Assembly: GCA_002722955.1 (NCBI GenBank) | Contig: PBMZ01000148.1 | Span: 1 to 38,658, forward strand | Direction of reading: 5' to 3' | DNA length: 38,658 bases | From: Planctomycetaceae bacterium | GTDB taxonomy: Bacteria > Planctomycetota > Planctomycetia > Planctomycetales > Planctomycetaceae | Shown here: positions 1 through 11,000 of the stretch, in pieces | How positions within the stretch are numbered: the stretch's first letter is position 1 | Layout: each line of letters starts with the position of its first letter | Made by a program: the position numbers and the translations under genes | Notes under the pieces: model-generated | The model's input: only the letters and a program-made list of their open reading frames with translations | The model's database searches: none | Told to the model about the DNA's origin: nothing

Positions 1-2134
1 GATGGAACCAGATGCGATTGACCATGACTCGCGCGGTCAACGGGTGGTCTTTGCTGATTAACCAGTTGGCCAACGCCAGTCGGCGACCAGTTTTGTTCGA
101 ACCTGGCCAAGGCGCCGTTGGCGTAAACGGAGTCTTGCCATCCGTTAGTACAGACAAGACACCAGGTCCTACTAAACGTCCCGGTGTCGTAATCTGACCG
201 CGTAGGTAAATGTAAGTATTGGATGGTTCGCCACGATCCCAAAGTGCACGGATCTGTGGTGCCTTGGGCATATCGGTTTGCAGCTCTTTGATCTTCTTAG
301 CAGCGTCAGCAGCGGCCTTCTTGTACTTCGAGTCGGCGGCAGCCAAAGCTTTCTCGTCGAATGTCAATTGCTTGCTGAATTTCTTGGCAAGGTACTTTTG
401 GACTTCGCTGCGTTTCTTGTCGTTTGTTCGGATAGCTTGTTCGACATCGCTGCGAATGACCTCAGGAATCGACTTGAGCTTTTCAGCCAGCAACCGGTTG
501 CGAACTTCTTCGCGTTGTTTTGCGATCACCGTGTTAATGTCGTAAATCTGCCTCTGAATAGCGGCCTTGTCCGCTTCCCACTTCTTCGTGACTTCCGAGG
601 TGACATGAGTTAACACTCGGCCGGGTTTCTTGGCCTTTGTTTGACCGGGAACGAACGACGGTTTTAGCCAATCGTGTTCATCGTAGGCTCCCTTGAAGGT
701 TGCCATCAGTCGGTAGTAATCCCGCTGTGGGATTGGGTCGTATTTGTGACTGTGGCACTTGGCACATTCCAGAGTGAGTCCCAAGATGGCGGAACCAAAC
801 ACCTGCAGCTCATCGGCGATGACCTCGAAGCGTTCTTCGACCGTGTTGACGATGTCTGATCCCGTGCCGTCGGGAGCCATTCTCAAAAACGCCGTGGCCA
901 CCAAGTTGTCCATCATTGGCTGCGTGATCTCTTTGGCGTTTTCATAGTCAACCAGTTCGTCACCGGCGATCTGCTCCAAGAGGAAGCGATCGTACGGTTT
1001 GTCCATGTTGAAAGAACGAACGACATAGTCGCGATACCGCCAAGCGTGCGGTCGGATCGGATCGGCACTTCGCTTTCCCTCGGAATCTGCATAACCGGAT
1101 AGATCAAGCCAGTACTGTCCCCAACGCTCGCCATAGCGGGGCGAGGCCAAGAAGCGGTCGACGATTTTTGCATGCGCGTCGTTCGACTGGTCTGCTAAAA
1201 AACGTTCGACGTCTTTCCAGTCCGGTGGCAGCCCCGTCAAATCAAAGGCGACACGACGGATCGCTGTCATGCGGTCTGCCTGCTCGTTGTAGCTCAAGCC
1301 AGCGGCTTCCAGCTTTTTGAGTAGAAAGGCGTCAACGGGCGTTCGGACTTGGGTTTGATTTTTGACCGCGGGCGGCTTGGGTCGGACCGGCTTTTGAAAG
1401 GCCCAAAACTGTCGATCCTCATCGGTTACTAAAGCGTCGGACTCGGTTGTCGCCACGTCAGCGGCAACTTCGATGATGGGAGCACCGTACGCGATCCACT
1501 GCGTTAGGATTTTCAACTCGGTGGCATCCACGGGACGCACGCCGTCAGGTATCAACCGCGCCGGTGGCGGCATGTCCTTGGCATGAATCTTCTTCAGCAT
1601 CAAGCTCTCTTCCGGTTTGCCCGGAACAAACGCCGGACCGGACTTGCCGCCTTTGAGCATCGATTGCTTTGTGCGCAGATCCAAACCCGCAGACTTCTGC
1701 CTGAGGCCATGACAGACGGTGCATCGCAAATTCAAAATCGGGATGACATCGTGTTGACTCACTTGGGGAGCGGCCGAGGCTTGGGATTTCGCCCCGCTGC
1801 GAATCCACTGCAACAGTGTTTCTTTCTCGCGGCTGGTCAGCGGCTTCGCGTCCTCAGGCGGCATCGTTCCATCGTGAATGTACTCATAGAGGACGCCTTC
1901 TTTGGGGTTTTCTGCGTCTAGAATTGCGCCGGATTCGCCACCCTTGCTGAGACTGGTGAAGCTGCCCAGATCGAGTTCCGCTTTGCGTGCCTTGCTGTTG
2001 TGGCATTTGATGCACTTTACTTTAAGAATCGGTGCAACGTCTTTCTCGAACACCAATCCACTCGCCTGCTCGTCTGCAACCGAGACCGAAGCGACGGCAA
2101 TCACAAAGCCCAGGAATGTGAGACGTGTTAGCAT
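1..2134 (-). CDS. Planctomycete cytochrome c / DUF1549 / DUF1553 protein (C-terminus beyond window)
   Basis: Read on the minus strand from ATG at 2134, the frame stays open to the window edge (711 codons), so the C-terminus is missing. Residues 1-20 form a signal peptide ([10 protein letters not shown] then [10 protein letters not shown]). Two haem-binding CxxCH sites follow, CIKCH at 41-45 and CTVCH at 137-141, each in a planctomycete-type cytochrome c (PSCyt1) module with a conserved MPP downstream. A DUF1549 region follows ([13 protein letters not shown], then [12 protein letters not shown] near residue 455, a third CxxCH). A Lys/Glu-rich probable coiled coil comes next, and the DUF1553 start (LANWL, then [14 protein letters not shown]) lies at the edge. 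These proteins are abundant in Planctomycetes and are presumed periplasmic. Their substrate is unknown. A redox or polysaccharide-related role is often suggested but not shown here. The family call is firm, the function open. Confidence 0.9.
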   Translation of the reverse strand, partial: MLTRLTFLGFVIAVASVSVADEQASGLVFEKDVAPILKVKCIKCHNSKARKAELDLGSFTSLSKGGESGAILDAENPKEGVLYEYIHDGTMPPEDAKPLTSREKETLLQWIRSGAKSQASAAPQVSQHDVIPILNLRCTVCHGLRQKSAGLDLRTKQSMLKGGKSGPAFVPGKPEESLMLKKIHAKDMPPPARLIPDGVRPVDATELKILTQWIAYGAPIIEVAADVATTESDALVTDEDRQFWAFQKPVRPKPPAVKNQTQVRTPVDAFLLKKLEAAGLSYNEQADRMTAIRRVAFDLTGLPPDWKDVERFLADQSNDAHAKIVDRFLASPRYGERWGQYWLDLSGYADSEGKRSADPIRPHAWRYRDYVVRSFNMDKPYDRFLLEQIAGDELVDYENAKEITQPMMDNLVATAFLRMAPDGTGSDIVNTVEERFEVIADELQVFGSAILGLTLECAKCHSHKYDPIPQRDYYRLMATFKGAYDEHDWLKPSFVPGQTKAKKPGRVLTHVTSEVTKKWEADKAAIQRQIYDINTVIAKQREEVRNRLLAEKLKSIPEVIRSDVEQAIRTNDKKRSEVQKYLAKKFSKQLTFDEKALAAADSKYKKAAADAAKKIKELQTDMPKAPQIRALWDRGEPSNTYIYLRGQITTPGRLVGPGVLSVLTDGKTPFTPTAPWPGSNKTGRRLALANWLISKDHPLTARVMVNRIWFH

Positions 2135-2231
2135 GATGAATTCCGGCGGGAGTGTGTGGAAGGCAAGGTCGGGAAACGCGCAAGAGACGAATTCCCAAGA
2201 CTTATAGCGTACCCGCTAAGTTGTGAAATCG

Positions 2232-2711
2232 TCAATTCGAGCCCATGAGTCGCTTGCGGAACTCCGCCGCGAATTGCTTGTCATTTTTCAAGCAGCGCTT
2301 GTTCATGGCGAGGGCCTTGCGAATACGCGTGACAGTCTGAACCATCGGCGCCGTCAGCAGTTCAACGATCTGGTCGGGACCGTACTCTTCCAACTCTTTC
2401 ACCGTCGTGACGCGCAGGAAATCGAAGACTTGACGGGCTTCGTAGTCGCGTTTAAAGAAGTGATCCAATTTGGCATCGCCGGTTATGCGCGGACGACCCA
2501 ATCCAGTCGAGGCGCGCTTGACTGCTTTCTTGACGACTCGCTTTGCAGCTTTGGCCTTTGTTGTTTTCTTCTTTGCTGCTTTCTTTTTCGACGCCTTCTT
2601 CTTGACGGATTTTTTTGCCTTTTTCACTGCCTTCTTTTTCACTGCCTTCTTCTTCGTAGTCTTCTTGGCAGCAGACTTCTTGGCGGCATTTTTTGCTTTC
2701 TTCTTGGCCAT
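2232..2711 (-). CDS. Histone H1-like Lys/Ala-rich DNA-binding protein
   Basis: A 159-residue protein starting MAKKKAKNAAKK. Residues 1 to about 68 are almost only Lys, Ala, Thr, Ser and Val in KKA/KKK repeats, like the C-terminal tail of histone H1 and bacterial H1-like proteins. The remaining 90 or so residues form an ordinary folded-looking domain (LGRPRITGDAKLDHFFKRD, then FLRVTTVKELEEYGPDQI, then a basic C-terminus). The expected role is binding and compacting DNA in the nucleoid, inferred from composition. The ATG at 2711 is preferred over a GTG at 2720 because GGGAG lies 8 bases upstream. The C-terminal domain is not one I can name. Its helix-rich sequence with a GPDQIVELL core could be a protein or DNA contact module. 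The repetitive tail explains the spurious reading frames on both strands here. Confidence 0.75.
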   Translation of the reverse strand: MAKKKAKNAAKKSAAKKTTKKKAVKKKAVKKAKKSVKKKASKKKAAKKKTTKAKAAKRVVKKAVKRASTGLGRPRITGDAKLDHFFKRDYEARQVFDFLRVTTVKELEEYGPDQIVELLTAPMVQTVTRIRKALAMNKRCLKNDKQFAAEFRKRLMGSN

Positions 2712-2719
2712 GTCGGACA

Positions 2720-2724
2720 CTCCC
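2720..2724 (-). promoter_or_regulatory. Ribosome binding site deciding the H1-like start
   Basis: GGGAG on the minus strand ends 8 bases before the ATG at 2711. It overlaps the alternative GTG at 2720, which therefore cannot use it. Confidence 0.6.
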
Positions 2725-2828
2725 AGCGGACGGTTGAAGAGCCTCGCTCACGCTTTGGTTACGAAGCTACATACGTCGGATTCTCGGAACCAACCGGACC
2801 AAATACACGCGGCCGTCAAATCCAAAAT

Positions 2829-3509
2829 TCATTTTGCCGGGTATGCCATGTGATTGGCAAGCAGATCGGCGGTTCGCGACAATTCACGAGGAGAAATCAG
2901 TCCACTGAGGTTGTCTAGAAATCCCAAGGACAAACGCCAACGGCCGAGCACGTCGAACATGACTTCCAAGCATTCCTCGTCCAGCCCGAATTGATGTTTG
3001 AGCTCGCGGGACTCATCCGGTGTCAGATCCTCGAATTGACTGATCAGCAGAAAATCGCCTTCGTTGGCCAGTGATAGGTGGAGGTTTCTTAGCTCGCTAG
3101 GCAATAAGCCAGTGACCTTGAATTGCGCGTGTTGAGGTCCGCTGATCATGTGATGAGTGATCACGGTCGGTTCGGTCTCGGCAATCTGTGCCGCAAATTC
3201 GCAGACTGCGTAGACAACACTTTCGTCCAGCAAGTCGCCGGCAAACACTTGTTCGGGGTGAGCATGCTTGACCCAGGTTTCCGAAAGCAGGTCGAGTTGG
3301 ATGTGCGGCGGCACACTGCGCAGGAAGGGGACTTCGGTAAGGTAGCCAAAGATTTCTGACTCGCCATCGATCTGCTCGTGCAACGCGATCTGTTCGATGG
3401 TCTCCATAAAGGCAACTCGAAACGCGAGATAGGCCAGCGGAGTTGTGGGCAAGATGTCTGAGGCGATGGCAAGCATGAATCCATGCTGCCGGACGGCTAG
3501 ACCAAACAC
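2829..3509 (-). CDS. Conserved-looking hypothetical protein
   Basis: A 226-codon frame from GTG at 3509; an ATG at 3476 would give 215 residues, and neither has a good ribosome binding site. I do not recognise the family. The protein is acidic, apparently soluble, and has no signal peptide or membrane segment. Notable stretches are SDILPTTPLAYLAFRVAFME near the N-terminus, VPPHIQLDLLSETWVKH, a region with paired acidic residues (LLDESVVYAVCEFAAQIAE) and LTPDESRELKHQFGLDEECL near the end. There is no obvious catalytic motif. It lies 86 bases downstream of the PhyH-type gene on the same strand, so the two may be cotranscribed. The absence of a competing frame and the normal amino acid composition support a real gene. 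Confidence 0.6.
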   Translation of the reverse strand: MFGLAVRQHGFMLAIASDILPTTPLAYLAFRVAFMETIEQIALHEQIDGESEIFGYLTEVPFLRSVPPHIQLDLLSETWVKHAHPEQVFAGDLLDESVVYAVCEFAAQIAETEPTVITHHMISGPQHAQFKVTGLLPSELRNLHLSLANEGDFLLISQFEDLTPDESRELKHQFGLDEECLEVMFDVLGRWRLSLGFLDNLSGLISPRELSRTADLLANHMAYPAK

Positions 3510-3595
3510 AATACGAAACTACTCATTGACCCGCGAGAAATTGGCATCTCGGCCGCTCTGGGCAAATGGCGGTGTTGAGTCTACGCAACAGATCG

Positions 3596-4339
3596 TTAAG
3601 ACCCGTCGAAATCCAATTCGCTGCCAACATCCAACCACGTCTGCCCACCGATTTCACAACCGCAGGCTGCGTAATGGTATTGAAGGGCTCTCCGACGCTG
3701 ACTGGTTTGATTGGGCGGCGTGAAGTGAAACAGCTCGCCGTGGAATATCAATGCGTCCCCCGGCTGTAGCGGTACGGCGAGGACTTCGTTGTCATTCGGA
3801 GCATCCGTCATGCCGTAGTTGTCGCCATCGCCGGAGTGAGGAGCGATCCCGTTTCGATGAGAGCCCGGAACGATGTGCATGCATCCGTTCTCTACGGTTG
3901 CTTCGTCACAGGCGACCCAAAGCCCGACGACTTTGGGCGGACTGATTCGAAAGTACGCGTTGTCTTGATGCCAAACCTTCGTGCCACTGCACTCGGGCGG
4001 TTTCATCATCAGCATACTTTGCAGCACATAAACGTCTGGTCCCAACAATGCTCGGGCGACATCGAGCCACTCGGCCCGCGCTGCGAATCCGCGGAAGAAG
4101 TCGTTGTGCTTCACGATCTTGAAGAGTTTGCGGACGCCTAACTCGAGCCTCTCGGGTTTGAACTCCCCCTGCAAGACTTGCGGCTCGTGCTGAATGACTT
4201 CGGCTGGGAAGTCTTGCGGAGACTCGCAAATCCGCGAGATTTCGCTGCACACGGCCTCGATATCGTCTGCACTAATCAGGCCATTGACGAGCGCGAATCC
4301 TTGATCGGTGAATTGCTGGACTTGAGTTTCGCTGAGCAT
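3596..4339 (-). CDS. Phytanoyl-CoA dioxygenase (PhyH) family Fe(II)/2-oxoglutarate oxygenase
   Basis: A 247-residue protein of the PhyH family, non-haem iron enzymes that hydroxylate small substrates using 2-oxoglutarate and oxygen. The iron-binding facial triad is visible: H124 and D126 in KVWHQDNAYF and distal H205 in ELFHFTPPN, followed by the Arg cluster RRRAL (215-219) expected to bind 2-oxoglutarate. The stretch NGCMHIVPGSH (151-161) is typical of the family. The frame is open upstream to 4498, but the ATG at 4339 (MLSETQVQQF) fits family N-termini and has GAGG 8 bases upstream. The extra 53 codons are not family-like. The substrate cannot be read from sequence. Planctomycete genomes carry many PhyH paralogues. 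The protein is presumably cytoplasmic, with no signal peptide. Confidence 0.88.
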   Translation of the reverse strand: MLSETQVQQFTDQGFALVNGLISADDIEAVCSEISRICESPQDFPAEVIQHEPQVLQGEFKPERLELGVRKLFKIVKHNDFFRGFAARAEWLDVARALLGPDVYVLQSMLMMKPPECSGTKVWHQDNAYFRISPPKVVGLWVACDEATVENGCMHIVPGSHRNGIAPHSGDGDNYGMTDAPNDNEVLAVPLQPGDALIFHGELFHFTPPNQTSQRRRALQYHYAACGCEIGGQTWLDVGSELDFDGS

Positions 4340-4347
4340 TGGGACGC

Positions 4348-4351
4348 CCTC
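4348..4351 (-). promoter_or_regulatory. Ribosome binding site deciding the PhyH start
   Basis: GAGG on the minus strand lies 8 bases upstream of ATG 4339. It supports the short start over the in-frame extension to 4498. Confidence 0.5.
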
Positions 4352-4629
4352 GGGATGGCCTTGGAAACGCATCCGCGTATTGAGTGATGCAACTCGTAGA
4401 AAAAACGAGAACACGCCATGCGCATTTCCGGCAGGTTTATCCGAAATCCTGAGGATTTCTGGGAATTCATGCAATGGATGACGCTCCAGCGGCGTCATAC
4501 ATTAGAATTCTGGTAAGTCGGGCAAACTTTTCGGGTTCTCCGGTTTGCGCGGTGTTCTCGACTCACTATCTTAATCCCAAGATATCAGAGAAGTTACATC
4601 ATTCTCGGACTTGTCCGACACCTTTCTCG

Positions 4630-4635
4630 AAGGAG
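4630..4635 (+). promoter_or_regulatory. Strong ribosome binding site of the 1131-aa envelope protein
   Basis: AAGGAG ends 7 bases before the ATG at 4643, one of the best Shine-Dalgarno matches in the window. It fixes the start of the first giant protein. The 303-base gap 4340-4642 separates divergent genes and must hold both promoters. I could not identify -35/-10 boxes with confidence. Confidence 0.65.
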
Positions 4636-4642
4636 TCAGCAG

Positions 4643-7600
4643 ATGCTTCGTTCTGCGTCTCGTTGCCGATTTTCCGTACGGCACTTCATAACGATTGCTT
4701 TATTCTTGACGGCAGCCATTGGGTCGAATGCGGTGTTTGGGCAAGACCCGCCGACCGAAAACGCTGACGATAAGAAGCCCGCTGACACGTCATGGGATCG
4801 ACTTATCTACCTGCCCTATAAAAATTTAGGGCAAGTCATCCAGGACGGAACGTCGTCAGCGATCCTGCCGTACATCGAATACCTGAAGATGCTGCAGAAT
4901 CAGAAAGCCAGCGGAGCCAAGGTCGACGCCGTGATCACCGAGGCTCACTACGTCGCTCGAATAGACGAGAACTTGGTGCGGATCGCCGCGAAGATGGAAG
5001 TCCAGGTGATGGGAAAGCCGTGGGTCTCTGTCCCCATTCGATTTGGAAATGCGGCCGTCGGCAAACTCGAGGTCTTAAACCAAGCCGATGACGCCGGCGA
5101 TCCCAAGGTGCTTCTGCAAGGAACCGGGGCGGGCGCGTACTCGTTGTTGTTTGGCGAGACTGGCAAGCACTCGATTCAATTGGAGCTGGAGACTCGCATC
5201 CGGACCTCACCGGATGGGCAGAGTTTTGATTTGGAATGTCCGACCATTGCGGTGACGACTTTCGAGCTGACCGTTCCCGAAGCCGACCAAACCGTGAACC
5301 TGACACCACAATTGGTATCGCTACCCGTCGACGCAGCTGACGGCGAAACTCGCATCAAAGCGAACTTGGGATCGACACCGAAAATCTCTGCCTTGTGGTA
5401 TCCGAAGGCCAGCCTAAAACCGGATATGGATCTTCTGACCAGTGTCACCAACTACTCGCTAGTGACGATTCAGGATGGCTTGATTCACACCGATGCGTTC
5501 TTGAATTACGAAATCCTTCGCGGGGATCTGAATCAATTGCAAATCGCTGTTCCTCTTGGACATCGGATTCTAGGCGTTTCCTCAGACGCTCGGATCAAAG
5601 GCCAGAACATTGCTGCCGAGGAAAAACGACAAGTCGTCACCGTCGACTTCCTGGGTGATGTAAAGAAAGCCGTCAAGGTTGAGGTTCACACAGAGCGGCC
5701 CTTGCCGGACGACGTGTTTTCGGTCGCCGGCGTCGATACCAGTGATGCGGCTCAGGGGATCTCTGCCATGGATGCCGTACGCGAAAGTGGACAAGTCATC
5801 GTTTCCGATGGCAACGACATCACGGTTGCTGTCGAAGAACAACGTGGCTTGATTCGTATCGACTTGAACGAAGTGCTTCAGCCGTATCGTCGAGCGAATT
5901 CGTTGACCTACAAGTTCTACAGTCAAGAGCATGAGCTGAAACTCTCGACAAAGCCTGTCGAACCTCGCATCACCGTCAACCATTTCTCGCAGTTGGTGTT
6001 TCGTGAAGACGAGCTTCGACTGCGAGCTGACTTGCAATACGTGGTCGAACGCGCCGGTGTCTTCGAGTTGTCGTTAAAGATTCCCGATGACCTGACGATT
6101 GATACGGTGACTGGCAATGCCTTGAAGGAGTACAACGTCGACGAAGATGCCAAGACGTTGCTGGTAACACTGACGGAGAAACGCCAAGGCGCCTTACAAC
6201 TGCAAGTAACCGGGCATCGCAAATTCGATGCGGAAGCTGACGAGACCGAGCAACTTGTCCCGTTAATGGAACCCCTCAACGTCGTGCGAGAAACCGGCAA
6301 CGTAGCGATCTTCGCACCCGACGCACTCGAGGTCATCACGGATGAAGAAAAGCTTGTCTCGGCACAACCGTCTCCCGTGGCGCCATCTGTGCCAGCAGCC
6401 GGCACTAGTTTGGCGTCGTCATGGCATTACACGCGACGACCAGTCGAGATTCCTGTCAAGACTATTCGCAAGCCGACTCGTTTAACGGCAACAATCGGCA
6501 CATCGTTGAATCATAAAGAGGAACTGATCGAGGTCGTCTCGAGCGTCAACTTCACTGTTCAATACGCTGGGCTGGATACTTTTCGCATCGCTGTGCCAGC
6601 CGACGTTTCAGACAGCGTTCAGATTCGCTCGACGGCACCAACAACATCAGCTGCCGTCAAACAAAAGACGTCGGCCGATCCTGAGGACGGTTGGGTTGTT
6701 TGGACAATCGTCATGCAACGCGATGTACTGGGTACACAACCATTCGAAGTCACGTATGACCTGAAGCCGGGCGCGGCAGAAGGCGACGCGAATTCAGGGC
6801 AAACGTCGACTTTGATCAAATTGCCACAAGCACTGGGTCTTGAAGGTGGCGAGTCAGCAGGCGTGGGAAAAGTCGATGTCGCCTATGTGGAAGGCGAGAT
6901 CGCGGTCAGCAAGGACCGGTCGCTGGCTATTTCCGCTGACTCAGACGCCGACGTCTTGGAAACCATCGACGTTCGCGAGTTGCGTTTGTTGGCTCAAGCG
7001 GGCACTTTGACCTTCCGCTATTTTAAGCAGCCGGTCGAGTTAACGTTGTCGGCAACAAAGCACGAAATCCAGCGTGTTGTCGAGACGGTCGTTTCCAAGG
7101 CCATGGTCGAAGTCGTGATCGGTCGCGATCAATCGGCGACTTACCGATGTCGCTACCGATTGAAGAGTAGCGAGCGACAACGGCTGCGGATCGATCTGCC
7201 GGCAGGTAAAGAGTTGCTGGGACTGTTGGTCGACAACAAGCAAGTCAATCTGGAGTTAGACAACACCGCGAAGTCGGATGAAGGCTGGAGTGCCTTCTTC
7301 ATCAATGTCGCCCGAACAAAACGATCGGAAGAGCCGTTCGCGATCACTTTGCAATTCCAAGTCGAGCTGGATGACGCCTTCGAAGCTGGCAGCGGTAGCC
7401 TGCAGCTACCCTTACCCAAAATTGGTGGGAGCGGACCGGAAGTTGTGGTTCAACATCTTCGCACGGCCGTATGGGTACCGAAGGAGATCGCATTAGTCGG
7501 GTCTGGCGACAACTTCGACATGGAACACTATGGGTATGGCTTCGATGTGTTGGAGGCCGCGATGATTCGGTCGACTTACGCGGGCGATTACTTCGACAAC

Positions 7601-8038
7601 TGGGTCGACGTTTCCTCGGCCAATACGTTGGACTTTCCGATTCAGGGCGTGACGTACGTTTATTCGAATCTTGGGGGCGCCAGCGAGATCGAATTGTCTT
7701 GGTGGAATATGCCGACCTACACCTGGGTTCTCAGTGGTGCGTTGATTTTGATCGCGCTGATTCTTGGTGGGACAAGCTGGGAAAACCGACTCAGTATCGT
7801 TTTGCTGATCGGCTTCTTGGCAACGGTCTACGGCTTATGGAATCCCGAATCTGTTGCCCAAGCGATCCTGGCGGCACAGTACGGGTTGATGGCCATGTTG
7901 GCTTACTGGCTGATCCGTGCGTTGTTCACAACGCGAGGGCTCAAACTTGCCTCGGCCGGCTCATCGCTGGTGTCTGTGAACTACGCGGTCGTGCCACCGC
8001 CGGGTGTGTTTGATGAGTTTCAGGAAGATAAGAAGTAG
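4643..8038 (+). CDS. Giant secreted/membrane-anchored beta-rich protein of unknown function (module 1)
   Basis: A 1131-residue protein with no family I recognise. Residues 1-34 are a signal peptide ending near AVFGQ. A short head motif follows (RLIYLPYKNLGQVI, about 52-65), then long beta-strand-like sequence with few Cys and many alternating hydrophobic residues. Two internal repeats start with an aromatic-R-Y/P core: HYTRRPVEIPVK near 594, and FRYFKQPVELTL near 791, each followed about 40-60 residues later by a strand pair ending in a Leu/Ile-Pro turn (FRIAVPAD; LRIDLPAGKE). The C-terminus carries several membrane segments (about 1026-1095) and a short tail. The expected location is the cell envelope with the bulk outside the cytoplasmic membrane. 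It precedes a 2737-aa relative by 57 bases on the same strand, so the two are probably an operon. A structural or surface role is inference only. Confidence 0.8.
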   Translation: MLRSASRCRFSVRHFITIALFLTAAIGSNAVFGQDPPTENADDKKPADTSWDRLIYLPYKNLGQVIQDGTSSAILPYIEYLKMLQNQKASGAKVDAVITEAHYVARIDENLVRIAAKMEVQVMGKPWVSVPIRFGNAAVGKLEVLNQADDAGDPKVLLQGTGAGAYSLLFGETGKHSIQLELETRIRTSPDGQSFDLECPTIAVTTFELTVPEADQTVNLTPQLVSLPVDAADGETRIKANLGSTPKISALWYPKASLKPDMDLLTSVTNYSLVTIQDGLIHTDAFLNYEILRGDLNQLQIAVPLGHRILGVSSDARIKGQNIAAEEKRQVVTVDFLGDVKKAVKVEVHTERPLPDDVFSVAGVDTSDAAQGISAMDAVRESGQVIVSDGNDITVAVEEQRGLIRIDLNEVLQPYRRANSLTYKFYSQEHELKLSTKPVEPRITVNHFSQLVFREDELRLRADLQYVVERAGVFELSLKIPDDLTIDTVTGNALKEYNVDEDAKTLLVTLTEKRQGALQLQVTGHRKFDAEADETEQLVPLMEPLNVVRETGNVAIFAPDALEVITDEEKLVSAQPSPVAPSVPAAGTSLASSWHYTRRPVEIPVKTIRKPTRLTATIGTSLNHKEELIEVVSSVNFTVQYAGLDTFRIAVPADVSDSVQIRSTAPTTSAAVKQKTSADPEDGWVVWTIVMQRDVLGTQPFEVTYDLKPGAAEGDANSGQTSTLIKLPQALGLEGGESAGVGKVDVAYVEGEIAVSKDRSLAISADSDADVLETIDVRELRLLAQAGTLTFRYFKQPVELTLSATKHEIQRVVETVVSKAMVEVVIGRDQSATYRCRYRLKSSERQRLRIDLPAGKELLGLLVDNKQVNLELDNTAKSDEGWSAFFINVARTKRSEEPFAITLQFQVELDDAFEAGSGSLQLPLPKIGGSGPEVVVQHLRTAVWVPKEIALVGSGDNFDMEHYGYGFDVLEAAMIRSTYAGDYFDNWVDVSSANTLDFPIQGVTYVYSNLGGASEIELSWWNMPTYTWVLSGALILIALILGGTSWENRLSIVLLIGFLATVYGLWNPESVAQAILAAQYGLMAMLAYWLIRALFTTRGLKLASAGSSLVSVNYAVVPPPGVFDEFQEDKK

Positions 8039-8040
8039 CC

Positions 8041-8080
8041 GATTTCGGATTTGAGATTTCAGATTCTGGATTTGAGATTC
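8041..8080 (+). repeat. Short direct repeat, 21-base period
   Basis: In the 57-base gap between the two giant genes, GGATTTGAGATT occurs at 8047-8058 and again at 8068-8079, with TTTCAGATT between. The pattern resembles low-complexity GATTTGAGATTT spacers and sits immediately before the ribosome binding site. Confidence 0.6.
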
Positions 8081-8081
8081 T

Positions 8082-8087
8082 GAGGAG
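8082..8087 (+). promoter_or_regulatory. Ribosome binding site of the 2737-aa protein
   Basis: GAGGAG lies 8 bases upstream of ATG 8096, fixing the start of the fused giant protein. Confidence 0.6.
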
Positions 8088-8095
8088 AGCTTCGC

Positions 8096-11000
8096 ATGAG
8101 CGGTGCTGTATCCAAGCGTTCTCGATGTTTTTATCAGTGGGCCTGTTTGCTTGCGTTGTTGTGTTTCGCAACCGGCAACAATGCCGTTGCGCAAGACGCG
8201 TCCAAACAGGAAAGAAAGCAGCGCGTGTATGTGCCGATTGAGGATCTTGATGCGGTCCTCAAGAATGATGGCAAGGGCGTTCTGTTGTCTGTGGAAGAAT
8301 TCGAAGAGCTCTACAAGAAAGCGGCCGCCAACCGAGCTGCCGCTTTCCGACAACCGGCGGCCGTCGTCATCACCTCAGGCGAATACAACGCGACGATCTC
8401 GGGAGATCACCTGATCATCGTGGCGACGATTCAGTTCCAACAATTCGTCGATGGATGGCAATCGATATCGATGCCGCTGCGAGGTCTCTCGATCGAGAAG
8501 GCACAAGTCGGCAACGAACCAGCAAGACTCGGTCGCCGAACGCTTCAGCATCAAAACCAAACAATCGATGTCTTGGAACTGTTAAATGATAAGGCTGGTT
8601 CCTTCACGCTTGAGCTGACAATGTCGACGCAGTTAGCCGCTGTCGGCAGCGATCAAGTCGCCGCGTTTGGAGTCATTCTATGCCCATCGGCCAAGTTCAA
8701 TGTCACCGTGCCAGCGAAGAAGCATTTGCTGGTGAATGGACTTTCCATCGATCGCCCCGCGGATATCGATCAACCGGCCGCGTATTCCGTTGCCGCTGGT
8801 GGATTGAGAGACCTGCGGCTCGTCATCACCGAACGTCAAAGTCAGCGGACAACGGATTCCCTATTGTTCGCGTCGACCGGTTTCGGTTTGAACGTGGCAC
8901 CCGGTGAAGTTACCTGGCAAGCAGTCACCTCGGTGCAAGTTTATGGAACGCGCATCGATCGATTGACGTTCTTCGTTCCAAGTTCCCTCGAAATTGCCGA
9001 CGTCCAATCGACCGGTTTGGAAGCCTGGGAACTTTCCGACCGCGATGGCAACCCAGACTTCACACAAATTCAGCTCGACTATCGCCAACCGTTCGACGGC
9101 AACCGCAAAGTGATCTTTAAAGGCGTCATGACAACTCCGTCGGGAGCAGCTTGGAGCGTTCCGACACTAGAGTTAAGCAACGCGACGTCACACATCGGCC
9201 GCGTCTTGGTTCAACATCCGCCCGGTGTCCGTTTGCGAGTGATCGACAACACGGGCGTCCGCCAAGTCCAAGTCGCCAATAGCCCAGCATCATTGACACC
9301 CGACCGAGACGCACCAGCAGCCGGAAACGTCAGCCGTCCGTCGTTGGTCTACAACGCGTGGCGAGAAAACTTTTCGCTGAGCTTTGTGACTCAAACGAAG
9401 CGGCGTGAATTGCAGACCAGCATTTCGACGATCCTGGATATCAACTCCGCGGGCTTGGATGTGATCAGCATCGCGACCTTAGAGGCTTACTTCGCTCCAT
9501 TGTTCGAGTTGGATATCACATTGCCGGCGGAGTGGACGATTACTGGGATTACTTTTCGGGGTAAACCAATCCAGTGGCAAACATTGCCGCAGGAAGCTGG
9601 CATCCACCAAGTTCGCTTGTCGCTGAAGCCCGCGTTGGCAATTGGCGAAGCCGGTCAATTGACGATCGCCGCGCATCGCGATTTAGAGAACTGGCCGATC
9701 GAAGACGATCCCGTGGACGTTGCAATTCCACGGATCGTATTGCCTCAGTCAAACGTTGTCGAAGGCACATTTGTTGTTAAGGCCGAGCCCGACTTGGACG
9801 TCACACCGCAAGAAGTCGTGGGACTTGACCCCGCGAACATTAAGGTCGAAGGACAACGTCTCGGTTATCGATACCAAGACTCGAACTATCAAGGTGCCAT
9901 TCGGATTCAACGCAAGGCGTCACGGTTATTCTCACGAACTGTTGCCATCTCGCGTTTGGATCGAACGGCATTTCACACTTACCTGGAATCCGATATCACG
10001 ATCGAAGGCGGCAAGATTCGGACGATTAAGCTTGCCGTATCGGAATCGGCCGGTGAAGACATTCGCTTTCGATTGCTGAGTTCGCTGTCGCGAATTGTCG
10101 AGCAACAGGCCGGTGAGGTTGTTAACGGAGAACGGCTTTGGACGCTTCAATTGGATCAGCGTCGCAGCGGCTTGCTACGCGTGGCTGTCGACGTCACGAG
10201 CCCTGTTGACGAACAAGAGAACTTCGTGCCTCATCAGTTGCGAGTCGTCGGAGCTGAACGGCAAAACGGATTCATCGCGTTCGAAGCAGCCGGTGATCAA
10301 CAGATTCAAGTTCAAGCCGTCAATGCCGGTGATCGAGCATTGGACGATGTCGACCCGGTCGACTTGCCAAACGTCAGTTATACTCCGCGCGAGCGAATTG
10401 TTGCGGTTTATCGCTATCTGACGGGTGGCTACAAGGTCTCACTTTCGGAAGTTCGCTTTGACCGAGTGGCCGTTCCGACAGCCGTTGGTTACGACAGTCA
10501 CATCACCAGTATTTTCGGCCGCATGGGTGACATTCAGAATCAAGCGAAATTCGAGTTCGTGGCGATTGGCGTGCAAAGTCTTCGAGTCGTTTTGCCCACA
10601 TCAGAGACGACATCCAAAAATGAAACGCCCGAACTTTGGGCAGCCCTTGTCGATGATCAACCTGTCGAGATCCGCCGAACCAAAGATGCCTACTTGGTAC
10701 CATTGCCCGCAATCGGTCGGCCGGACGCGCAACGATGTTTGGAACTGTTTTATCGAACACAGGCCGTGCCTCTTCACGGGACTGGCAAGATTGAACAACA
10801 GCCGCCGTCGCTTTCTGCCATCAATGGCAAGGGCGTCGAACAACCCATCGAGTTGCTCGATCAAACTTGGTCGGTTTACTACCCGCAGGACACATTGCTG
10901 ACAGAAAACACCAGCGTCTATACGGCTCATGATTCGATGGATCGAGCCAGCGTGCTTGGCCAAGCCCAGCAGCTGATTCGGGTCGGCTCCCTTAACCTTG

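Noticed and set aside
2452..2918. Overlapping frames in the Lys/Ala-rich tail region
   Set aside because: They are translations of AAG-rich repeats in other frames (runs of Glu/Lys or Phe/Leu/Ser) with no independent support.
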